From positions 1-39,335 of the forward strand of contig JAFLBT010000010.1 in the NCBI GenBank assembly GCA_017302935.1: a DNA stretch of 39,335 nt. Direction: 5' to 3'. The number at the start of each line of letters is the position of its first letter. Within the stretch, counting starts at the first letter, position 1. The notes below the pieces were generated by a model. That model searched no databases and was not told the DNA's origin. It saw only the letters and a program-made list of their open reading frames with translations. The translations under genes were made by a program, and so were the position numbers. Origin of the DNA: Flavobacteriales bacterium (GTDB lineage Bacteria; Bacteroidota; Bacteroidia; Flavobacteriales; Flavobacteriaceae). This document shows, in pieces, positions 1 to 9,523 of the stretch.

Positions 1-1538
1 ACTTTCAAAACTTTATGATTGCTGTTCCAAGCACAATCGCTGTATTCAGTATGAATTGAAAACGGATGTTCATTGGTTGGTTGAGCATAATTGTATTTGA
101 AAAAGTTCACCATTTCTTCCACCCGAACCGCATCTTTTGGAACGGTTTGTCCGTTGTTGATAAAGCGACGAATGTTGGTGTACGAAGCATTATCCACATC
201 AATCGAAAACGTAGAAAGCGGTGCGGTAGTCGGACTCTCAAAAGCGTTTTCTTCAAAAGTTTCATATGATTCGTCTTGCGTTGAATCATTGATAGGCCAT
301 TGAATAGGTGCTTCTTGTTGAGCTTTTTCTAATTCTTTTAATTTTTTTCTAAGTTGTCTTTTGGACAATTTTTCAACTTTTCCGTTTTTAGTAGTAATTA
401 TAATGACACCATTTTTACCCGCCGAACCGTATAAAGCTGTTGCTGATAAACCTTTCAAAACATTAATTTTATCAATTGTATTGGGATCTAAATCCTTAAT
501 TTCTATAGGAATAGTATTATTGTTTGAATTTGATATAGAACGTAAAGGAACACCATCTACAATGTATAATGGATTATTTTCTGATTTAAGCGAAGAATAA
601 CCACGAACAACAATTTTTGAGTCTGAACCATTAAGCCCATTTGTTTGTTGAATTGCGACACCTGGAGCTTTTCCAGAAATTGATTTAGATACATTTGAAG
701 AGTTTTGTACGGCATAATCCTTTTCTGAAATTACAGCTACAGAATATGCTAATGTTTTTTTCTCCTTTTTAATTATTTGAGATGTAACAACTACTTCATA
801 TAAAGAGCTATCTTCAGAAAGAATTACATTCATTAAATTAGAGTCTTCTATATTTATTGTAGAAGCTTGATAACCCACAAATGAAATATCTAAAGAATCT
901 CCAACATTTGCTTTAATTGTATAGTTTCCATCGAAATCGGTTGTTGTACTTTTACTGGTGCCTTTTATCATCACTTTTGCTCCGGGTAATCCCATGCCAT
1001 TTAAATCTGTGATTCTTCCTGTTATTACTTTAAGATTATTTTTATTGTTAAGTATTTTACTTTTTTCTTCATCTAGTACAATTATTTCATGAAGTTTAAT
1101 AATAGTATCATTAAATACAGATTGAGTGTTTTTATTATTTTGGATTAAATTCTGTTTATCGAAACCTTGTTCCAAACCGTTTGTTTTTGAATTACTCTTT
1201 GATTGAATTGGTGCAACAACTATAACTTTCTCCTCTGGTTTTTCAATATTTAATGGAGAATCATTTTGAATCGTATCCTTATTTTCAATCACAACCGGAT
1301 TATCATTTTTAATCACTTCTTTGTCGGATTTTAAAAACTGATAACCAATGGAAACAAATAATAGGAGAGAGGCAGCAACGGCTATTTTTTTCCAAAGAGC
1401 GATTACTTTTTTGTCTTCTTTTTTGTCTAATTTTTCTTCTACCCGTGCCCAGACTTTTTCCATTCCGGGAAATGAATTTGCTTCGGCATTGTTTGCCGCT
1501 TGTTTCATTTTATCGTATAATTTATCTTGATTTTCCAT
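1..1538 (-). CDS. Anti-sigma-like / carboxypeptidase-regulatory / TonB-plug / vWA fusion protein (3' part missing)
   Basis: The frame opens at an ATG 2 bases after the sigma-factor stop and runs off the window after about 512 codons, so the C-terminus is missing. Residues 1-48 are charged and cytoplasmic-looking; about 50-68 form one membrane helix, the layout of an anti-sigma factor rather than a cleaved signal peptide. A low-complexity stretch follows. About 168-235 is a carboxypeptidase-regulatory-like beta domain (VITGRITDLNG, DFDGNYTI). About 265-387 resembles the plug of SusC/RagA receptors (SGKAPGVAIQQ, NPLYIVDGVP, GVIIITTKNG). From about 425 it matches the N-terminal part of YfbK-type vWA proteins (FSIDVDNASYTNIRRF, VRVEEMVNFF). 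vWA proteins with regulatory and plug domains are known in Bacteroidota; the anti-sigma-like head is the unusual part. Inference: it could hold the adjacent sigma factor at the membrane. No full barrel is seen within the window. Confidence 0.8.
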   Translation of the reverse strand, partial: MENQDKLYDKMKQAANNAEANSFPGMEKVWARVEEKLDKKEDKKVIALWKKIAVAASLLLFVSIGYQFLKSDKEVIKNDNPVVIENKDTIQNDSPLNIEKPEEKVIVVAPIQSKSNSKTNGLEQGFDKQNLIQNNKNTQSVFNDTIIKLHEIIVLDEEKSKILNNKNNLKVITGRITDLNGMGLPGAKVMIKGTSKSTTTDFDGNYTIKANVGDSLDISFVGYQASTINIEDSNLMNVILSEDSSLYEVVVTSQIIKKEKKTLAYSVAVISEKDYAVQNSSNVSKSISGKAPGVAIQQTNGLNGSDSKIVVRGYSSLKSENNPLYIVDGVPLRSISNSNNNTIPIEIKDLDPNTIDKINVLKGLSATALYGSAGKNGVIIITTKNGKVEKLSKRQLRKKLKELEKAQQEAPIQWPINDSTQDESYETFEENAFESPTTAPLSTFSIDVDNASYTNIRRFINNGQTVPKDAVRVEEMVNFFKYNYAQPTNEHPFSIHTEYSDCAWNSNHKVLK

Positions 1539-1540
1539 AA

Positions 1541-2074
1541 CTATTTTGCCTTTTGATAATAAAAATTGTTCACTAACTCTTTCAATTTGGTTTTGGAAGC
1601 GTTCAATTGTGATTTTGAAGTACCTTCTGAGATGCCTAATTGCAATGCAATTTCTTTGTGTGAATACCCTTCGATGACAAACAAATTAAAAATGGTTTTA
1701 CATCCGTCAGGAATCAATTGAAGTAAGTTGAGTAAATCTTCTTCTTCTAAATCATTAATTTCTTCCGTTGTGGGTTGTGATGATAATTTTACATCATCTA
1801 AATACAAATTAAAATTCACATTTTTCCGCAATGTGAGTAAACACTGATTAACTGTAATTTTTCGAGCCCAAGATTCAAAGGCGTGGTCTTCTTTTAATTG
1901 ATCAATTTTGGTGAAAATAGTGTAGAATGCATCGGCCAAAGCTTCTTCTATTTCTTCCTCTTTTTTGAGATACCGTTTGCATAGGTGATACAATTTGGGT
2001 CCCATGTGCTCATACACCTTCCGCTGGGCGTCTCGGTGCATTTTTCTGCAGGCTTGAATGATATTTTTTTCCAT
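1541..2074 (-). CDS. ECF-type RNA polymerase sigma factor (RpoE-like)
   Basis: This 177-residue protein has the two-domain form of extracytoplasmic-function sigma factors. Sigma region 2 lies in the first half (FESWARKITVNQCLLTLRK), and region 4 with its helix-turn-helix near the C-terminus (IEGYSHKEIALQLGISEGT, then SKSQLNASKTKLKEL). It would direct RNA polymerase to a small set of promoters. An in-frame GTG lies directly before the chosen ATG at 2074; the ATG is preferred. The stop is separated by 2 bases from the downstream membrane protein, whose N-terminus looks anti-sigma-like, so the two are almost certainly co-transcribed and probably form a regulatory pair. No clear -7 box was found upstream. 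The signal and target promoters are unknown. Confidence 0.9.
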   Translation of the reverse strand: MEKNIIQACRKMHRDAQRKVYEHMGPKLYHLCKRYLKKEEEIEEALADAFYTIFTKIDQLKEDHAFESWARKITVNQCLLTLRKNVNFNLYLDDVKLSSQPTTEEINDLEEEDLLNLLQLIPDGCKTIFNLFVIEGYSHKEIALQLGISEGTSKSQLNASKTKLKELVNNFYYQKAK

Positions 2075-2177
2075 CACAATTGGTTTGCTTTCTTATAAAG
2101 AGCACAATAGTTGGCAAAAGGTTGGGAAGAACCTAAAACTTTTTTCGATTTTATAAATTTAGGGTTTAAAATGAAAC

Positions 2178-2210
2178 AAAAAAAGACAACCGGTTAAGAT
2201 TGTCTTTTTT
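2178..2210 (-). terminator. Intrinsic terminator downstream of icd
   Basis: An A-run and T-run flank a short stem (AAAAAAGACAA pairing with TTGTCTTTTTT) around a 10-base loop. It can work in both directions; on the minus strand it follows icd and the REP-like hairpin and precedes the sigma-factor gene. Confidence 0.7.
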
Positions 2211-2260
2211 GTGTTTAAAACAGTTGAAATTATAATTCCAAAAAATACTACTTTGTTAGA

Positions 2261-2337
2261 CTGTGTCATTTCGACGAAGGAGAAATCTCATAACGTAAAA
2301 TAGATTATGTGATTTCTCCTTCGTCGAAATGACACAG
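2261..2337. repeat. Large REP-like inverted repeat
   Basis: Two 33-base arms (2261-2293 and 2305-2337) pair with a single mismatch around an 11-base loop. The core reads GTGTCATTTCGACGAAGGAG. There is no T-tract, so it is not a standard terminator. Similar palindromes beginning TGTCATTTCGAC are, from memory, dispersed in Flavobacteriia genomes and resemble REP elements; only one copy is in this window. Confidence 0.85.
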
Positions 2338-2352
2338 CAGTTGATTTGTATT

Positions 2353-4599
<2,247 letters not shown>

Positions 4600-4607
4600 C
4601 TAACGAT

Positions 4608-4623
4608 TCCTGAAAAATCAGGA
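4608..4623 (-). other. Small hairpin in icd 5' leader
   Basis: TCCTGA and TCAGGA form a perfect 6-bp stem around a 4-base loop. It sits at or just after the expected icd transcription start, so it could cap the 5' end of the mRNA. Function is inferred only. Confidence 0.45.
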
Positions 4624-4626
4624 TGA

Positions 4627-4634
4627 CAAAGATA
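4627..4634 (-). promoter_or_regulatory. icd promoter -7 box (TATCTTTG)
   Basis: On the minus strand this is an exact match to the Bacteroidota consensus TAnnTTTG. No TTG is found at the usual -33 distance. The leader to the icd ATG would be about 48 bases. Confidence 0.6.
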
Positions 4635-4771
4635 AGAAAAACGAAGCGGATTTTAGGTAGATTCTTCAAACGAAAACGATTGAATTATGGATATGATAAT
4701 AGGAAGTAGAAAAATTAATGATTTGATAAAAATCGCTTCAAAAATTGTGTTTGTTTTTAAAGTAAGAAAAT

Positions 4772-4806
4772 AAAAAATCCCGTTCTGAAGTTCAAAACGG
4801 GATTCT
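4772..4806 (-). terminator. rplS terminator
   Basis: Stem ATCCCGTT/AACGGGAT with a 10-base loop, flanked by an A-run and a T-rich end, about 20 bases after the rplS stop. Confidence 0.85.
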
Positions 4807-4824
4807 TTATGAATAGAAAGTTGA

Positions 4825-5175
4825 TTATTTTCTTCTTTCTTTGATTTTTGCTTTTTTACCGGTAAGGTCTCTGAAGTAGAAAATACGAGCTCTTCTAACT
4901 TTACCTCTTTGGTTCAATTCAATTTTTTGTAAAGCAGGCATGTTGATTGGGAAAATTCTTTCTACACCAACAGCTCCTGACATTTTACGGATAGTGAATG
5001 TTTCAGTAGCACCAGTACCTCTTCTTTGGATTACAACTCCTTTGAAGAACTGAGTTCTAGTTTTTTCACCCTCTTTAATTTCATAATAAACAGTGATTGT
5101 ATCACCTGCTCCAAATTCTGGAAAGTCTTTTTTTGTAATAAATTCGTCTTGAACGAATTTCATTAAATCTGCCAT
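4825..5175 (-). CDS. rplS: 50S ribosomal protein L19
   Basis: This 116-residue basic protein matches ribosomal protein L19, which lies at the interface between the ribosomal subunits. Recognisable stretches are FGAGDTITVYYEIKEG near residue 22, FKGVVIQRRGTGATETFT near 44, and the basic tail beginning RRARIFYFRDL. In many bacteria rplS ends the rpsP-rimM-trmD-rplS operon; here it is a single-gene unit with its own promoter and terminator, flanked by icd downstream and a divergent lipoprotein gene upstream. Length and start agree with the family. It has the clearest two-part promoter in the window together with tRNA-Tyr, as expected for a highly expressed gene. Confidence 0.98.
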   Translation of the reverse strand: MADLMKFVQDEFITKKDFPEFGAGDTITVYYEIKEGEKTRTQFFKGVVIQRRGTGATETFTIRKMSGAVGVERIFPINMPALQKIELNQRGKVRRARIFYFRDLTGKKAKIKERRK

Positions 5176-5249
5176 AACATTTAAGTTAAAATAGTGATTA
5201 TCAGAGCAACATACACGATTTTCGTCAGAGGTTGGTCCAAATGTGGGTG

Positions 5250-5281
5250 CAAATTTACAATTTATTTTTAAATTATATCAA
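5250..5281 (-). promoter_or_regulatory. rplS promoter (TTG - 21 - TAAATTTG)
   Basis: TAAATTTG at 5250-5257 fits the -7 consensus, and TTG at 5279-5281 lies 21 bases upstream on the minus strand, a good Bacteroidota promoter. It gives a leader of roughly 67 bases. Confidence 0.75.
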
Positions 5282-5361
5282 TTTACACAAAAAGTTTGTG
5301 ATTTTTTATATTCAAAAGAGGAATGAAACACAATTACTGAAAGTGTTAAATTAAACCTTTT

Positions 5362-5369
5362 TATCTTTA
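5362..5369 (+). promoter_or_regulatory. Probable -7 box of the 5404 lipoprotein gene (TATCTTTA)
   Basis: TATCTTTA differs from TAnnTTTG only at the last base and lies 34 bases before the ATG. No clear -33 TTG is visible. Confidence 0.45.
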
Positions 5370-5403
5370 CCTAGTCAAATAGAAAAATTTAAAAAATAGA
5401 ACC

Positions 5404-6234
5404 ATGAAAAAAGTACGTTTAAGTAAAGTTTTGTTTGTATTGTTGAGTGTAGTGTTTGCATCATGTAACCGTGAAGAAGATGTTGCATTAGACAGAGAAT
5501 TAGTTAAAAGTTCAACTGAAATTGACTTTACAACTGAGTTGGATTTTAATGCTGCTATAGATGTTTCTTCGGATAATAATGCTTTAACCGATAGAAGTGC
5601 ACAAGCAACATCAAGTATTGCTCCATGTGCATCAGTTACTGTTGATAACAATGAACCTGGAATTTTCCCCAAAACGTTTACAATAAATTTTGGAAGTGGA
5701 TGCACGCATAACGGAATTACTCGATCAGGAAGTGTAATGATTACTTTGACTGATTATGTAATGAATTCAGGAAGTTTGACCACAATTGTTAGAGGAGATA
5801 ATTATTATGTAAATGGTATGAAAGTAGAAGGAACTGTAACCTATCAAAACACAACGGTTTCTGCAACTACGTCTCAATGGAACAGAACGATTACCAATGG
5901 AAAAGTAACACATCAAGACGGAAGAGTTTTTACGCACAACGGAACAAGGTCAGTAAAGCAAACAGAAGGTGTAAATACTTTAGTACTGATTGATAATGTT
6001 TACGAAATTACTTCCGGTACGCATACAATTACAAAAGTTGGAGGAACAACCCTTACTTTATCAGTAGTTGAGCCACTTATCAAAAAATACAGTTGTACTA
6101 ATATTTCTCAAGGAAAACTAGGCGTTCAAGGTACTGTTTTAGATGGTGTAATTGACTATGGAGATAATACATGTGATAAGCTTGCCACCTACACACATAG
6201 TAACGGTAATGTTTACAACATTGTCTTATTATAA
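5404..6234 (+). CDS. Hypothetical lipoprotein, possibly surface-exposed
   Basis: I do not recognise a domain family in this 276-residue protein. Residues 1-20 are a lipoprotein signal peptide ending in a lipobox (FASC), with Cys21 as the predicted lipidation site. The residues after Cys (NREEDV) resemble the K/R plus two acidic residues that act as a lipoprotein export signal to the cell surface in Flavobacteriaceae, so surface exposure is plausible. The mature part is rich in Thr, Ser, Asn and Gly with repeated beta-strand-like stretches. Four cysteines in the mature part (in APCAS, SGCTH, YSCTN, NTCDK) could form two disulfides. It stands alone with a promoter-like box and a terminator. Codon use looks like its neighbours. 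Confidence 0.85.
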   Translation: MKKVRLSKVLFVLLSVVFASCNREEDVALDRELVKSSTEIDFTTELDFNAAIDVSSDNNALTDRSAQATSSIAPCASVTVDNNEPGIFPKTFTINFGSGCTHNGITRSGSVMITLTDYVMNSGSLTTIVRGDNYYVNGMKVEGTVTYQNTTVSATTSQWNRTITNGKVTHQDGRVFTHNGTRSVKQTEGVNTLVLIDNVYEITSGTHTITKVGGTTLTLSVVEPLIKKYSCTNISQGKLGVQGTVLDGVIDYGDNTCDKLATYTHSNGNVYNIVLL

Positions 6235-6252
6235 AGAGGAAGTGAAATTTTC

Positions 6253-6284
6253 AAAAAGACTCAATTTAAATTGGGTCTTTTTTT
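6253..6284 (+). terminator. Terminator of the 5404 lipoprotein gene
   Basis: AAAAAGAC and GTCTTTTT arms enclose a self-complementary AT core with one wobble pair and end in a T-run, 19 bases after the stop codon. Confidence 0.8.
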
Positions 6285-6317
6285 ATGAAAAATGGGATAA
6301 ACGATTTTTAGATTTAA

Positions 6318-6351
6318 AAAAAAAACATCCCGAAAAAATCGAGATGTTTTT
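6318..6351 (-). terminator. tRNA-Tyr terminator
   Basis: On the minus strand AACATCTCGA pairs with TCGGGATGTT, with one wobble, followed by a T-run, immediately after the tRNA 3' end. Confidence 0.8.
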
Positions 6352-6352
6352 G

Positions 6353-6433
6353 TGGGGAGAGCAGGATTCGAACCTGCGAAGGTTTCCCAACGGATTTACA
6401 GTCCGTCCTCGTTGGCCGCTTGAGTATCTCCCC
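6353..6433 (-). tRNA. tRNA-Tyr (GTA)
   Basis: The minus strand folds as a class II tRNA of 81 bases. The acceptor stem is GGGGAGA/TCTCCCC with discriminator A. The anticodon stem ACGGA/TCCGT holds loop CTGTAAA, giving anticodon GTA (tyrosine). There is a long variable arm, normal for bacterial tRNA-Tyr. The T arm is GCAGG-TTCGAAT-CCTGC. The 3' CCA is not encoded, so it would be added by a nucleotidyltransferase. It is a single tRNA transcribed from a strong promoter and closed by its own hairpin; no integrase gene lies beside it. Confidence 0.97.
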
Positions 6434-6448
6434 CCGCGTAATGCGGTG

Positions 6449-6479
6449 CAAATATAGAATTGTTTTTACTTTGAAACAA
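6449..6479 (-). promoter_or_regulatory. tRNA-Tyr promoter (TTG - 20 - TATATTTG)
   Basis: TATATTTG at 6449-6456 and TTG at 6477-6479 with a 20-base gap match the Bacteroidota promoter consensus. The start site would lie only a few bases before the mature tRNA 5' end. Confidence 0.8.
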
Positions 6480-6533
6480 CCTTTTTTTGTAGATAAATGA
6501 AAATAAATAGTAATTATTTGGTAATGAATGTAA

Positions 6534-6559
6534 TAAAAAAATCCCCAAATAGGGGATTT
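6534..6559 (-). terminator. Terminator of the TlpA-like gene
   Basis: AATCCCC pairs with GGGGATT around a 5-base loop, with an A-run on the plus strand giving a T-run on the minus strand, 25 bases after the stop at 6584. Confidence 0.85.
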
Positions 6560-6583
6560 CTCATTTTAGCTTTATTATAGGAA

Positions 6584-7717
6584 TTAAACACCTAATAATT
6601 CAATCACTTTTGCTTTTAATTGTTCACCTCTTAAATCTTTTGCCACAATAATTCCATTAGCATCTAGTATATAAGTAGCCGGAATAGATTGAATATTGTA
6701 TTTTTTGGCAATAGGATCATTCCAGTATTTTAAATTAGAAACTTGAGGCCACGTTAATTTGTCAGCTTCAATTGCTTGTTTCCATTTATCTCCATTTCCT
6801 TCTTTATCTAAAGATACACCAATAATATTTAAGCCTTTCTCGTGATATTCATTGTATAACGCTACAACATTTGGGTTTTCTTTTCTGCATGGTCCACACC
6901 AAGAAGCCCAAAAATCAATTATAGTAACTTTACCCATTACCTCTTTTAGCGAAACAGTTTTTCCGTCTGGCGTTGGTCCTGAAAAATCCGGAGCTTTTTT
7001 ACCAACTTCAGCCGCATTATGATTGGCAATCATATCGCCAATTTTTTTACCCGGTTTGGTTGCTTGAATTGATTTATCTAGGTTATTGTATATTTTTTTG
7101 ATTTTCTCAATATCTAAATCCGGTTGATAAAACATGTTTTCTAACATCAATACACTGATGAATGCTTTCGGATTTTTTTCAGAAAAAGTAATGTTATACT
7201 CGTTTAATTCTTTTTGTAAGTTAGTAAAACCGTCGCGTAAAGCATTAATGGTTAAAGAATCTTTATCTTTTAATGCAGTTTGCATTTTTTCCATGTTTAC
7301 TTTTCGATAATCCATTATTTTTTTCTGGATTTTGCCTTGTTCAAGGTTGTATTTTGCAAACTGTTCATTATTGAAAGTACCTCCAATAATCGTTTTATTT
7401 ACACTGTCTTTGAAAATTTTCATGTTGATTTCACCATTTTCCAAAACAAAAACCGCTTTTCCGTTTACACCTTCCACTTGAACAAAACGTAATTCCGGTT
7501 CTTCAACGGTTCCTTTAAAGGTGAATTTACCATCTTTAATTACAACAGAATCTGTAGCTTTTAATCCCATTCCGGTTTCATCTTGGGTTTCTAAAACAGC
7601 TTTTTTCCCATTTTCAATTCCTTCAATTGTTCCTTCAATAATAAATTCGTTGTCTGCTAATTGATTACAAGCAGTAAAAAATACTAATACAAGTAAAAAT
7701 CCAATTATTTTTTTCAT
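6584..7717 (-). CDS. TlpA-like thiol-disulfide lipoprotein with N-terminal DUF4369-type domain
   Basis: A 377-residue exported protein. Residues 1-16 form a lipoprotein signal peptide with lipobox FTAC and Cys17 as the lipid site. Residues about 25-120 look like the beta-rich DUF4369 domain common in Bacteroidota. A helical linker (about 120-235) leads to a thioredoxin-fold TlpA/ResA domain from about 238, starting VGKKAPDFSG and carrying the active-site motif WCGPC at 273-277, with a cis-proline context SIPATYILD near the end. It would reduce or exchange disulfides in periplasmic proteins, for example during cytochrome maturation; the substrate cannot be told from sequence. No surface-export signal follows Cys17, so a periplasmic face is likely. 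It is monocistronic. Confidence 0.92.
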   Translation of the reverse strand: MKKIIGFLLVLVFFTACNQLADNEFIIEGTIEGIENGKKAVLETQDETGMGLKATDSVVIKDGKFTFKGTVEEPELRFVQVEGVNGKAVFVLENGEINMKIFKDSVNKTIIGGTFNNEQFAKYNLEQGKIQKKIMDYRKVNMEKMQTALKDKDSLTINALRDGFTNLQKELNEYNITFSEKNPKAFISVLMLENMFYQPDLDIEKIKKIYNNLDKSIQATKPGKKIGDMIANHNAAEVGKKAPDFSGPTPDGKTVSLKEVMGKVTIIDFWASWCGPCRKENPNVVALYNEYHEKGLNIIGVSLDKEGNGDKWKQAIEADKLTWPQVSNLKYWNDPIAKKYNIQSIPATYILDANGIIVAKDLRGEQLKAKVIELLGV

Positions 7718-7739
7718 TTTTTTATTAATTAATTGGGTG

Positions 7740-7768
7740 CAAAAGTATTAAAAAATACAAGTTAACAA
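7740..7768 (-). promoter_or_regulatory. TlpA-like gene promoter (TTG - 18 - TACTTTTG)
   Basis: TACTTTTG at 7740-7747 and TTG at 7766-7768, 18 bases apart, fit the consensus. The TTG lies within one arm of a GTTAACA/TGTTAAC inverted repeat at 7761-7780. Confidence 0.7.
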
Positions 7769-7780
7769 AGGTGTGTTAAC
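7761..7780. promoter_or_regulatory. GTTAACA-N6-TGTTAAC inverted repeat
   Basis: Two perfect 7-base arms surround 6 bases. It overlaps the -33 element of the TlpA-like gene, so it could be an operator. It also lies 30 bases after the stop of the PNGase F-like gene and is followed on the minus strand by a T-rich stretch, so it could instead be that gene's weak terminator. Confidence 0.5.
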
Positions 7781-7809
7781 GTAATTTTTTAATTTAATAT
7801 TTGAGTGAT

Positions 7810-9489
7810 TTATTCTATTTTACTTTCACCCAATAAAATTCCGGAAACATTCCAAGCACTAAAGCTTGTTCCTTCCGGTAAACCTTGCGGAATTTGAATG
7901 GTTATAGTGTGATTTCCAGCTTCTAAATTACCTAAATCAATATACACAGGATTGGTAACCGTGCCCGGACACCAATTAGAGCGACTGTAATCAGATGAAG
8001 AAAGTCCGTTTGCAAAATTACCTGATGCCGGATTATACAAGCGATATGAACCACAATCTTGTCGCCATGGTACAAAGGAAAACCATTCTTTGCCATCTAT
8101 GGAAATGGTATTTTTTTTGGGTACAAATTCGTCACCGTTTTCCCATCCACCATGACCGGTCGTGATGTAACGAAGTTTTGCATTTTGAAGTGGCTTATCC
8201 AGAGTAAAATAAACAGTCAATCCTTTTGGGTCAGAAAACAATGTGCCATATTCTTGACCGGCCATTTCTAATACGTTTGTTGTATTGAATAATGGTAAAG
8301 CAAATTGATTTGAAGCAATTTTAGCACTATTTTCCCCGGAATGAGCAGTGATTTCTAATGCAACTTTGTGTCCGCCTTTATCATAATTGCCAATAAATGT
8401 TCCTATCCACACTTCTTGATTGTTAAAAGCGGAAAGTAAATCGGTAATGTCTTGACGATAAACGACTTCATTAAGCCAGTTTTTATCTTTTAAAACAATA
8501 TGATTGTATTGTTGAATGCCAAATGGAGTGAAAAACCGCATCAACTCTGTAATGGGTAGAAAATCTTTTTCTAATCGAATGCCTTGGTATTTCTTACCGT
8601 TACCGTTTTCAAAAATAGGTAATGTGGATACGCCTTCTATAAACCCTTTTAAGAATGATTTTTTTCCATCATTGGGCACAAGAAAAACAGAACCGGTTCG
8701 GTCATACGCATCACCATTAGAATGAGTTTTGAGTTGAATAAATATATTGCTATTTAGGTCGAACAACGGAAATTTAATCTTTTTCAGAATAACGGTTCCG
8801 TTAGCAAAACGTAAAATGCTGTCGTTAGAAACGGCATCATCTGCAAATCGAATGGTCTCGTTTTCAAAAATGGAAAATGTTAAAAAGCGACTTTTCCAAA
8901 GTAAATCTTTGTAATCAATTGCATTAAACTGAGGTATGGATGGAAGTGCAACATCAAATGGAATTTTTTTGATTTTTTCCATTTTTTCAGCTTTTATTAT
9001 AAAATTTCCATTTCGATTCATTTCTAATACCAGTCCTAAATCTTGACCCAATAATGTTGGGGCTCCCTTTACTGTTGGGTTTTTTGTAAACCAAACTTCA
9101 ATGGTATTGGAATTAATGATGGTTTTTGCTTTTTGACAGGAATAGCCTAATATCGTTTTGAATTCATTTATCAACTCAAATTTTTGATTGGCTATTGATG
9201 TGCTATCAAGGGTTTGAATGATACGTTTATCTTTTAAAAAAGCGAGTTGTGTGACGTGATTTTGTTTTCGATTTATAATCGTTTGTTCGAAGGGGAAAGC
9301 AGCTTTTTTTTCCAACGTCAATTTAGTCGTTAAAATCGTTTCCGAAGCTGATGTGAAAAGTACAATTGGATTTTCAGGTTCAGTTAGCTGATCGTGATAG
9401 TATTTTTGATAGGTAATCTGATAGGTTTGTGACCAAAAAAGATTGGTTACGAAAATAAGAAGAATGGTTATTGTGTTTTTCATCATCAT
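7810..9489 (-). CDS. GLPGLI-type domain fused to PNGase F-like amidase
   Basis: A 559-residue secreted protein. Residues 1-20 are a signal peptide ending FWSQ. About 21-170 resembles the GLPGLI family of Bacteroidota (ILGYSCQKAKT, EVWFTKNP, LGLVLEMNRNG). About 195-555 resembles PNGase F, which removes N-glycans by cleaving the Asn-GlcNAc amide. By eye against the recalled Elizabethkingia enzyme, catalytic Asp60 (DEWDR) aligns with Asp263 (DAYDR), Glu206 with Glu454, and the WCPG motif is kept at 506-509; Glu118 appears replaced by Gly363. Activity is therefore plausible but not certain. The ORF begins with three ATG codons immediately after the T-run of the terminator of the upstream DUF1573 gene, so its expression may rely on read-through or an internal promoter. 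Confidence 0.85.
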   Translation of the reverse strand: MMMKNTITILLIFVTNLFWSQTYQITYQKYYHDQLTEPENPIVLFTSASETILTTKLTLEKKAAFPFEQTIINRKQNHVTQLAFLKDKRIIQTLDSTSIANQKFELINEFKTILGYSCQKAKTIINSNTIEVWFTKNPTVKGAPTLLGQDLGLVLEMNRNGNFIIKAEKMEKIKKIPFDVALPSIPQFNAIDYKDLLWKSRFLTFSIFENETIRFADDAVSNDSILRFANGTVILKKIKFPLFDLNSNIFIQLKTHSNGDAYDRTGSVFLVPNDGKKSFLKGFIEGVSTLPIFENGNGKKYQGIRLEKDFLPITELMRFFTPFGIQQYNHIVLKDKNWLNEVVYRQDITDLLSAFNNQEVWIGTFIGNYDKGGHKVALEITAHSGENSAKIASNQFALPLFNTTNVLEMAGQEYGTLFSDPKGLTVYFTLDKPLQNAKLRYITTGHGGWENGDEFVPKKNTISIDGKEWFSFVPWRQDCGSYRLYNPASGNFANGLSSSDYSRSNWCPGTVTNPVYIDLGNLEAGNHTITIQIPQGLPEGTSFSAWNVSGILLGESKIE

Positions 9490-9518
9490 AAAAAAAGCTC
9501 TCCGTTGGGAAGAGCTTT
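9490..9518 (-). terminator. Terminator of the DUF1573 gene, abutting the PNGase F-like start
   Basis: AAAGCTCT pairs with AGAGCTTT and is followed on the minus strand by a T-run that leads straight into the ATGATGATG start of the next gene. It may act as a read-through attenuator. Confidence 0.75.
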
Positions 9519-9523
9519 GTATT

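Noticed and set aside
2261..2337. Large palindrome as the icd terminator
   Set aside because: No T-tract follows either arm; a proper terminator lies at 2178-2210.
6353..6433. Integrated element at tRNA-Tyr
   Set aside because: No integrase, no duplicated tRNA 3' end and no change in gene character around the tRNA.
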